Assembly: GCA_016213725.1 (NCBI GenBank)
Contig: JACQZS010000091.1
Location: forward strand, 1-55,819
Reading direction: 5' to 3'
Source: Acidobacteriota bacterium
GTDB lineage: Bacteria; Acidobacteriota; Terriglobia; Bryobacterales; Bryobacteraceae
Length of the DNA stretch: 55,819 bases
In this document: one piece after another, positions 50,121 through 55,819 of the stretch
How the letters are laid out: every line of letters begins with the position of its first letter
Numbering within the stretch: the first letter of the stretch is position 1
Notes under the pieces: generated by a model
Told to the model about the DNA's origin: nothing
What the model saw: only the letters and a program-made list of their open reading frames with translations
The model's database searches: none
Made by a program: the position numbers and the translations under genes

Positions 50121-50801
50121 CTAGTGGACCATCGTCTGCGGATTGATGACACGGCCGCCGGAGGGGGTCCGGAGGATGATGTAGCTGAGGATGGTGCTGT
50201 AGACGTAGGTTTTGAACATGAAGGGGAACTGGCTTTCCCCGCGGGAGTAGAGGTAGTTGGCGACGAGGAAAGGGACGGCGACGCCGCAGCCCGCAAGCAC
50301 CATGGGCGGGATCTTGCTGCGGAAGGGTTCCAAGGGGCGCAGGAGGGCGTCCAGTGGCTTGCGGAGAACGATGAGCGCGATGGGAATGACGAGCATGGCA
50401 ATACAGGTCTTTTTATCCGGTTGAGTGTCAGCCATGCCCGAATACCAGTACCAGGCGGCCGACATCGCGGCGCTGCCGGCGACGGAGAGGATGTCCCATA
50501 CGATCTGCCCCCAGGAGGAACCCTCCTGGGGTGGAGCGGCTGCGGGAGGTTGGGCGTAGGGTGGCGGCAGAGGCGCCGCGGGAGGCTGCAGCGGCTGGCC
50601 GTAGGGCCCGGGTTGCGCCCACGCCGCCGGCTGGTGCGGCATCCACTGGCCGGTGTCGGGGTGGAGCTGCCAGTAGGCGCCCTGGGGATCAACGGCGATG
50701 AGTTGGGCCACTGCCTGGCGGAAGTCGTAGTCGTTGATCTGACCGTAGTCGCGCTGTTGGCGGAGCGCGGCATAGTGCTGCAAGGCTTCGTCGAACGACA
50801 T
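50121..50801 (-). CDS. four-helix membrane protein sharing the N-terminal domain
   Basis: 226 residues. Residues 1 to about 65 (FDEALQHYAALRQQRDYG...FRQAVAQLIAVDPQGAYWQLHPDTGQWMP) align by eye with the N-terminus of the protein at 44593-45375. A Pro/Gln/Tyr linker follows, then about four membrane segments (IVWDILSVAGSAAMSAAWYW, CIAMLVIPIALIVL, MVLAGCGVAVPFLVANYLY, YVYSTILSYIIL). It is the gene before the giant protein (16 bp gap) and after the Yip1-like gene (15 bp), so all are one operon. Its role is unknown; it may anchor or assemble the giant protein. Confidence 0.75.
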   Translation of the reverse strand: MSFDEALQHYAALRQQRDYGQINDYDFRQAVAQLIAVDPQGAYWQLHPDTGQWMPHQPAAWAQPGPYGQPLQPPAAPLPPPYAQPPAAAPPQEGSSWGQIVWDILSVAGSAAMSAAWYWYSGMADTQPDKKTCIAMLVIPIALIVLRKPLDALLRPLEPFRSKIPPMVLAGCGVAVPFLVANYLYSRGESQFPFMFKTYVYSTILSYIILRTPSGGRVINPQTMVH

Positions 50802-50816
50802 GGGGCGATTCCCCCT

Positions 50817-51758
50817 TTAGAAGAACGCGTAAAGCATGGGTGCGAGAACCATGCTCACCACAACTCCGGCCACGGCGCCGACGATCATGAAGATGGCCAC
50901 CTTCTGGGTATCGGCGCCGGAGATTTCCCGGACGGCGGCGACGCCGGTAATGATGGACCATAGCGAGATGACGCGGCCAATGCCGGGAATGAAAGAGAGC
51001 ATGTTCGCGCCCTGCGAATACGCGATGGCGCGGAGCAACTGGCCGGCCGAGATCTTGACGCCAAGGAGATTTTGGGAGAGCGCGCTCAACAGCCCCACCA
51101 TGATGCCGAGGCTGACAACGGTCATCACCGCGGTGGTGATGAGGGAGCGGACGATGCCGAAGCCGAGGCCGCCGTAGCCGAGCCAACCGAGCAGGACGCC
51201 AGGGAGCGCCGTGATGACGATGGCGCCGATGGCATTGCCGGTGCCTTGCTCATCGAGCGCGGCCATGCGCGCAATGCGCGGATCGAGGAAGGTGGCGCGG
51301 ATGATCCAGGCGAGGGTCTTCATCAAGCCCGTAGGGTTCGGGCCGAGAGAGTTCGCCAGAGACTCGCCCGTGGGGATGAGACTCTTCTGGAAATCCCACA
51401 GGGGCGGCGAAGGCGGGAGACCGCCGGAGGCACCGCTACCGTAGCTGCCTGACTGGGAGAAGCCACCGGCCTGGGAGAACCCGGCTCCGGGAGGCGGGGC
51501 GAAGCCGCCGCCGGGGGGCGGAGTGGCTGCTCCGAAACCAGAGGGGGGAGGCGGAGCGCTGAAGCCTGCGCCGGGAGGGGGCGGCGGAGCGAAGCCCGAA
51601 GGCGGCGGAGGCGCCTGGGGCTGCGGCGGGGTGAACGCCGGCGGAGGAGTTGGGGACGGGGCAGGCGCCTGGGGCGGCGCTGCCGCCATGGGCTTCCCAC
51701 AACCGCCGCAAAAGCCGGCTCCATCAGGAACCTGAGTCCCGCAATTGGCGCAATACAT
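50817..51758 (-). CDS. zinc-ribbon, Pro-rich linker, Yip1-domain membrane protein
   Basis: 313 residues from the ATG at 51758. An N-terminal zinc ribbon (CANCGTQVPDGAGFCGGCG) is followed by a long Pro/Gly/Ala linker (about 25-135). A multi-helix membrane domain with Yip1 features follows (NAIGAIVITALPGVLLGW, LLSALSQNLLGVKISAGQLLRAIAYSQGANML, SLWSIITGVAAVREI). In bacteria such proteins are uncharacterised; in eukaryotes Yip1 proteins act in membrane traffic. It is the first gene of the four-gene minus-strand operon. The 101 bp upstream are shared with the divergent ABC importer. Confidence 0.8.
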   Translation of the reverse strand: MYCANCGTQVPDGAGFCGGCGKPMAAAPPQAPAPSPTPPPAFTPPQPQAPPPPSGFAPPPPPGAGFSAPPPPSGFGAATPPPGGGFAPPPGAGFSQAGGFSQSGSYGSGASGGLPPSPPLWDFQKSLIPTGESLANSLGPNPTGLMKTLAWIIRATFLDPRIARMAALDEQGTGNAIGAIVITALPGVLLGWLGYGGLGFGIVRSLITTAVMTVVSLGIMVGLLSALSQNLLGVKISAGQLLRAIAYSQGANMLSFIPGIGRVISLWSIITGVAAVREISGADTQKVAIFMIVGAVAGVVVSMVLAPMLYAFF

Positions 51759-51820
51759 GTAAGCTGTTTTCCTCCTTGCCGGGTTCCGGACCGCGAGCCG
51801 GCCCGTGAATCCCGAAGCTG

Positions 51821-51826
51821 TATAAT
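51821..51826 (+). promoter_or_regulatory. consensus -10 box of the ABC importer operon
   Basis: A perfect TATAAT lies 33 bp before the ATG at 51860. No clear -35 is present at 17 bp. It may drive the substrate-binding protein gene. Confidence 0.5.
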
Positions 51827-51859
51827 ATCCCCTGCCCATCCCGGCTACAAGTAGAACCT

Positions 51860-52873
51860 ATGCTTCACTTTCGATTCTCGTTCGCGGCACTGATTCTGGT
51901 GCTGGCAGGATGTGGGAAACGGCCGGTGGAGCGGATTGTGACAGTGTACGTGTCGGTGGACCAGGTCCATGCTGAACCTGTGCTGCGGGCGTTCGAGCGG
52001 GCGAGCGGGATCCGGGCGAAGGCGGTGTTCGACGTGGAGGCGGCCAAGGCGACCGGATTGGCGAATCGCATTGCAGCGGAACGAAGCCGGCCGCAGGCGG
52101 ACGTCTTCTGGAACAGCGAGTTCGTGCAGACGCTGCGTTTGAAACAGGAAGGATTGCTGGAACCCGCGCTGCCCGCCAGCGCGCGCGGATTGCCGGAGAC
52201 GGCCCGCGACAAGGACGGGTGCTGGTATGCCTCCGGAGCGCGCTTCCGGGTGTTGATCGCGAACACAAAGAAACTAGCGGAGCAGGAGCGGCCACGGGAA
52301 TGGGCAGACTTCCTCGCCGGCAGATTCCGGGGGCCGGATCTGGCGATCGCGCTTCCGCTATTCGGCACGTCGGCGGACCAGGCGGCAGCGCTCTACGCGG
52401 CCTGGGGCCCGGAGCGGGCGCGGGGGCTGTATCAGAAGCTGAAGGACAGAAGCGTGCGCGTAGTGGATGGGAACTCCGTGGTGCGGGACCTGGTGGTGCA
52501 GGGCGCGGCGGTGGCGGGTTGGACCGACTCCGACGATGCCTGCGGGGCGGTGGCGGAAGGCGCCGCCGTGCAGGTGATTCTGCCCGGGCAAGAGGGAGAA
52601 GGCACGCTGGAGATTCCAGGCACAGTGGCTCGGGTGAAGGGCGGTCGGCACGTCGAAGAGGCGCGGGCGCTGATGGACTTCCTGCTGAGGCCCGAGAGTG
52701 AGAAGATGCTGATCGATAGCGGCTTTTACCAGGCTTCCGTGCGGAGTGACGGCGCGGTGCACCCATGCCTTGGCCGGCGCCAGGTGGTCCGCCTGAAGGC
52801 CGGACTGGAGGAGATCAGTAAGCAGTTGGAGCCCAGCAGGCAGGACATGGCGGCGATTTTCGGCCGCTCGTAG
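51860..52873 (+). CDS. iron-type ABC importer substrate-binding lipoprotein
   Basis: 337 residues. A lipoprotein signal with lipobox LAGC is near residue 18, so the protein is anchored to a membrane. The rest is an extracellular solute-binding fold: RIVTVYVSVDQVHAEPVLRAFERASGI, ADVFWNSEFVQTL, and the C-terminal EEARALMDFLLRPESEKM helix. It resembles FbpA/AfuA ferric-ion binding proteins and thiamine- or 2-aminoethylphosphonate-binding relatives. The tyrosines that bind Fe3+ are not certain, so the metal is an inference. It is followed by a permease and ATPase in one operon. Confidence 0.85.
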   Translation: MLHFRFSFAALILVLAGCGKRPVERIVTVYVSVDQVHAEPVLRAFERASGIRAKAVFDVEAAKATGLANRIAAERSRPQADVFWNSEFVQTLRLKQEGLLEPALPASARGLPETARDKDGCWYASGARFRVLIANTKKLAEQERPREWADFLAGRFRGPDLAIALPLFGTSADQAAALYAAWGPERARGLYQKLKDRSVRVVDGNSVVRDLVVQGAAVAGWTDSDDACGAVAEGAAVQVILPGQEGEGTLEIPGTVARVKGGRHVEEARALMDFLLRPESEKMLIDSGFYQASVRSDGAVHPCLGRRQVVRLKAGLEEISKQLEPSRQDMAAIFGRS

Positions 52874-52886
52874 GAAAGGAGCATGC

Positions 52887-54386
52887 ATGGCGGGGTGGTT
52901 GCCGCGGATCTTGAGCGGGTTGGGATGCGTGCTCTTCATGGCGCTCTCCTGGGCGCCCTTGGCGGCGTGGGTGGCGGCGGCGCCGGCGGGGGATGTCATG
53001 GAGGGAATCAGGCTGGCAGTGCCGGACGCCCGCCGGGGGCAGGTGTTGCTGGAAACCGTTTTGTATGCGGCGGGCTCGTCGGCTTTGGCGGTGATGATTG
53101 GTGCAGGCGGAGCGGCCTATTGCTGGCGCTGTTCGACTCCGCTGGCGGGCGGGGCGAGCGCGGCAGCGGTGGCGGCACTTCCCTTCCCCGCTTACCTGCA
53201 CGCGCTGGCCTGGCTGCCGGTGTTCGCCGCGCTTCCCTCGCGAGGAGCGGGATGGATCACGGCCGGGTGGGTGCAAGGGCTGGCACTGTCGCCGATGGCT
53301 TTCCTGCTGGTGCGGACGTCATTGGAGAGAATGGACGCACGCTGGATCGACGCGGCGCGGGTATTCGGACCGGACCGGCGGCTGCTGGCACGGGTGCTCA
53401 CTCCCACGCTGGGCGGGGCGGCCCTGGCGGCCTTCAGCATGGCCTTTCTCTTGACGGCCGGAGATCCGGCGGTAGCGTCTCTGTTTTCGCGCAACGCTTT
53501 CGCGATGGAGATCTTCGCCGACTTCAGCGCCACGCACGACGCGGCGCGCGCGCTGTGGCTTTCGACGCCGTTGATCCTGGTGGGACTGGTGGCGCTGGAG
53601 CCGCTGCGCCGCTACTGGCCAAACATCGCTCAGCGGCCAGGCGGCAACCGTTCCATGCAGCCTCTGGCGGGGGTTCCCTATTTGGCGGCGGGAGCGGTTT
53701 TGACGGTGCTTCCAGTGCTGATGCTGTTGGTTGCAGTGCTGCGGCAGTCGTGGCCGCCGCGCGCCTTCTGGGCGGCGGTGCCATTGTCAGGCCGCGACGC
53801 ACTGACAAGCGCCGGCAGCGCTGCGGCGGCCGGCCTCATCGCGCTACCGGTTTCGTTGCTTGCGGGCAGAGTCGTGTGGCGGGCATCGAAGCTGGGGTGG
53901 TGGTGGATGACGGCACCGCTCGCTGCGCCGGGAGCGCTGGCAGGAGCGGGGCTGATCTGGTTGTGGAACAGAGAGCTGTGGTGGACGCCGTATGGCACCT
54001 TCTGGATGCTACCGCTGGCCGCTCTGGCGCGCTACCTGCCGGTGGGTATCCTGGTGGCGGCGGCTTGGCGCTCGCGGCTGGATCCGGCACTGCTGGAGGC
54101 GGCTGCTGTGCTGGGGCCGCCGTGGCAGGCATTCGTGAAAGTGGAGGTTCCCCTGGCGGCGCCCGGAGCCGTGGTGGGCGCAGTGGCCGTGTTCGCGCTG
54201 GCATTGGCCGAATTGCCGGCGACGCTCCTGATCTCACCGCCTGGCAGCGGGACGTTATCTCTGCGGATTTACAATTACCTGCACTACGGGGCGTCGAGTT
54301 CCGTGGCGGCGCTCTCGTTGTGCTTGATGGCAGGCGCGGGCCTGGCGGCCTGCATCGCCTGGAGGATCTGGAGGCGGCTGGCGTGA
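52887..54386 (+). CDS. ABC importer permease, fused two-domain type
   Basis: 499 residues from the ATG at 52887 (GGAAAGGAG just upstream). About 12 membrane helices in two halves, each with an EAA-type loop for the ATPase: ERMDARWIDAARVFGPDRRLL in the first half and LDPALLEAAAVLGPPWQAFVKVEVPLAAPG in the second. Such fused permeases (FbpB-type) belong to ferric-iron and related importers. It is 13 bp after the binding-protein gene and overlaps the ATPase gene by 4 bp (GTGA). Confidence 0.9.
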   Translation: MAGWLPRILSGLGCVLFMALSWAPLAAWVAAAPAGDVMEGIRLAVPDARRGQVLLETVLYAAGSSALAVMIGAGGAAYCWRCSTPLAGGASAAAVAALPFPAYLHALAWLPVFAALPSRGAGWITAGWVQGLALSPMAFLLVRTSLERMDARWIDAARVFGPDRRLLARVLTPTLGGAALAAFSMAFLLTAGDPAVASLFSRNAFAMEIFADFSATHDAARALWLSTPLILVGLVALEPLRRYWPNIAQRPGGNRSMQPLAGVPYLAAGAVLTVLPVLMLLVAVLRQSWPPRAFWAAVPLSGRDALTSAGSAAAAGLIALPVSLLAGRVVWRASKLGWWWMTAPLAAPGALAGAGLIWLWNRELWWTPYGTFWMLPLAALARYLPVGILVAAAWRSRLDPALLEAAAVLGPPWQAFVKVEVPLAAPGAVVGAVAVFALALAELPATLLISPPGSGTLSLRIYNYLHYGASSSVAALSLCLMAGAGLAACIAWRIWRRLA

Positions 54387-55018
54387 TCGAGCTGAGTGGA
54401 ATCCGGAAGACGCTGGGTGGGCGGCGCGTGCTGGATGGCGTGGACCTGCGAGTGGCGGCGGGCGAGTGCGTGGTGCTCACCGGCGACTCGGGCGCAGGCA
54501 AGAGCACGCTGCTGCGGATTGTGGCCGGTTTAGAGGCTGCAGAGGATGGGCACGTGAAACTGCGCGGCGTGGATGTGGCCACGATGGCCCCGCACGAGCG
54601 AAGGCTCGGCGTGCAGTTTCAGGAATCGGCGCTGTGGCCGCACCTGACTCTGGAGGAGAACGTGGCGTTCTCCGGCAAAGCCGCGAAGGGCCGGGCGCTG
54701 CAGTGCTTGGAGCGAGCCGGATTGCGGGAGTTGGCAGGCCGGAGGCCGGGCGATGTATCGGGCGGCGAGGCGCGGCGGGCGGCGCTGGCCCGGGCTTTAG
54801 CGGCACAGTGCGACATTCTCCTGCTGGACGAGCCGTTGACGCAGTTGCAGCCGGCGGCGCGCCTGGAGATGGCGGCTTGGATTCGAGAAGAACAGCGCGC
54901 CGCGGGCGCAGCCTGCCTGTGGGTGGCGCACGATGCGGAGGAGGCGGCCCTGCTGACGCCGAGAATTTATGTCCTGGCAGGCGGGCGGCTCACCGAGCGG
55001 GAATCGGTTGAACGATGA
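54383..55018 (+). CDS. ABC importer ATP-binding protein
   Basis: 211 residues from GTG 54383, which overlaps the permease stop. Walker A GDSGAGKST, Q-loop in GVQFQESALWPHL, signature VSGGEARRAALARALA, Walker B DILLLDEPLTQL and the switch His in VAHDAEE. At 211 residues it is short: it lacks the C-terminal regulatory domain that FbpC-type ATPases often have. It powers the importer. Its 3' end overlaps the convergent hypothetical gene by 29 bp. Confidence 0.92.
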   Translation: MIELSGIRKTLGGRRVLDGVDLRVAAGECVVLTGDSGAGKSTLLRIVAGLEAAEDGHVKLRGVDVATMAPHERRLGVQFQESALWPHLTLEENVAFSGKAAKGRALQCLERAGLRELAGRRPGDVSGGEARRAALARALAAQCDILLLDEPLTQLQPAARLEMAAWIREEQRAAGAACLWVAHDAEEAALLTPRIYVLAGGRLTERESVER

Positions 55019-55819
55019 AGCGAGTTTCCGGGCCGGCCAGGGGAAGTTCCACCTTGCCTTGCCGGGTCTCCTGGGCCGGAGCGCCATTGACCGAGTAGCG
55101 GCCCGCTTCGAGCGGGTGGCCCATGATTGCTCCGAACAGGGCGGGAGATTGGATCGTGGCAGGGTCCACGACTTTCCAGACGTGGCCCTCTTCGTCAAAG
55201 TGGAACGTGTTGTGGCCGGGGCCTTGGGCCAGCGGCTCCAACTCCACTTTGCCGGCCAGGTAGCGGACAGGCTCGAGGCCGGCAGCCTGCCGCAGCGAGA
55301 CGAAGTACGGCAACCAGCGGAGGTTGAGCGAGATGACCAGGGCCTTTTCGCCGCTGGTGGCTCCACCAGACCGGGCAGCGGCAACGTACTTGCGGATGAC
55401 TTCTTCCGGATGCGTGGCGGAGAGCTCCGCGCGCAGCTTCGCATAGTCACCGGCTTTCAGTGCTGCCGCGACACGCTCAAAGGCCGTCTGCGTTTCGAAG
55501 AATGCGAGGATGAAGGACTCGTAGTTGCGGAAGTAGCTGAGCTGCGGGCTGGCGGGAATCCCGTCCAGCAGAGCCAGGCGGGCACGGCTGCGTTGAATGT
55601 GCGTGGCAGGATCGGCCAGCACGATGTCCATGAACTGATCTGTGGTCTCACGGCCGAACATGGGGCCTTCGGTGACGAAGGAAAAGAGGTAGTCGCGGCC
55701 CTTCTCGCGGCCTGCCGGCCCAAAAAGGCGCTGGGCCATGGCATCGCAGGCGATCTCCAGCGGCTGGTTTTCGGTGGCCTTCCAGGTTTGGGTGACCGTG
55801 CTCGTGAAGTAGAGATCCA
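54990..55819 (-). CDS. hypothetical protein, N-terminus beyond window edge
   Basis: At least 276 residues; the frame stays open to the right edge (reading DLYFTSTVTQTW before the internal ATG at 55739), so the true start is outside. The visible part is helical to about the middle (GRETTDQFMDIVLADPATHIQRSRARLALLDG), then switches to beta-rich segments (YLAGKVELEPLAQGPGHNTFHFDEEGHVWKV). No membrane segment or motif is recognised. It runs convergent with the ABC operon, overlapping the ATPase by 29 bp. Function unknown. Confidence 0.7.
   Translation of the reverse strand, partial: DLYFTSTVTQTWKATENQPLEIACDAMAQRLFGPAGREKGRDYLFSFVTEGPMFGRETTDQFMDIVLADPATHIQRSRARLALLDGIPASPQLSYFRNYESFILAFFETQTAFERVAAALKAGDYAKLRAELSATHPEEVIRKYVAAARSGGATSGEKALVISLNLRWLPYFVSLRQAAGLEPVRYLAGKVELEPLAQGPGHNTFHFDEEGHVWKVVDPATIQSPALFGAIMGHPLEAGRYSVNGAPAQETRQGKVELPLAGPETRFIVQPIPAR

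Overview
This is a visibly GC-rich bacterial chromosome segment. The gene content points to an Acidobacteriota member of the Bryobacterales/Solibacteraceae kind. The pointers are a secreted von Willebrand protein of the acidobacterial type, Tat-exported Gfo/Idh/MocA oxidoreductases, a PEP-CTERM protein, many secreted glycan-active or ester-active enzymes, and no phage or IS genes. The taxonomic call is an inference from gene types, not from a marker tree.

Layout. Positions 1-5036 (minus strand) hold a tightly overlapping operon for a cytoplasmic group 3b-like NAD(P)-linked [NiFe] hydrogenase: beta Fe-S subunit, a cyclic-nucleotide-binding-domain protein, diaphorase, small subunit, large subunit and the start of a maturation protease. 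5190-6032 is a Tat-exported sugar isomerase-like protein. 6100-8836 is the classic rpsO-pnp pair with a strong hairpin between the genes. 8910-20460 is a run of single genes, mostly secreted: an RsbR-N-like protein, two tandem six-cysteine mini-proteins, an alpha/beta hydrolase, a metallophosphoesterase, a PQQ-type propeller, two internally duplicated secreted proteins of unknown function, a cyclophilin, a GH29 fucosidase, an S10 peptidase and a PEP-CTERM protein. An initiator tRNA (20769-20845) sits beside a WD40 remnant.

21177-29523 holds an SGNH esterase, two paralogous Gfo/Idh/MocA proteins, a VWFA protein, a large esterase and a nitrilase-family amidase; this looks like carbohydrate or conjugate catabolism. 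29563-35712 is a MoxR - DUF58 - giant VWA operon. 35715-38562 has thiE, a DUF4242 protein, a peroxiredoxin whose peroxidatic cysteine codon is an in-frame TGA (candidate selenoprotein), and a secreted hypothetical. 38773-41527 is an argF-argH-argR operon with two ARG boxes in front. 41695-43215 has a zinc-knuckle protein and a galactonate-dehydratase-like enzyme.

43553-51758 is the least explained part: an unusual cluster with a 1352-residue exported protein carrying 18 PPKQPDG heptads, a TPR/zinc-ribbon partner, a Yip1-like zinc-ribbon membrane protein, and two membrane proteins sharing a previously unnamed (to me) N-terminal domain, next to a propeller protein. 51860-55018 is an iron-type ABC importer, and a partial hypothetical gene runs off the right edge.

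Two genome-style features recur. Several genes have a -10 box only 6-11 nt before the start codon, suggesting leaderless transcripts. Neighbouring genes are packed very tightly, with ATGA/GTGA overlaps within operons and convergent stops that touch or overlap.
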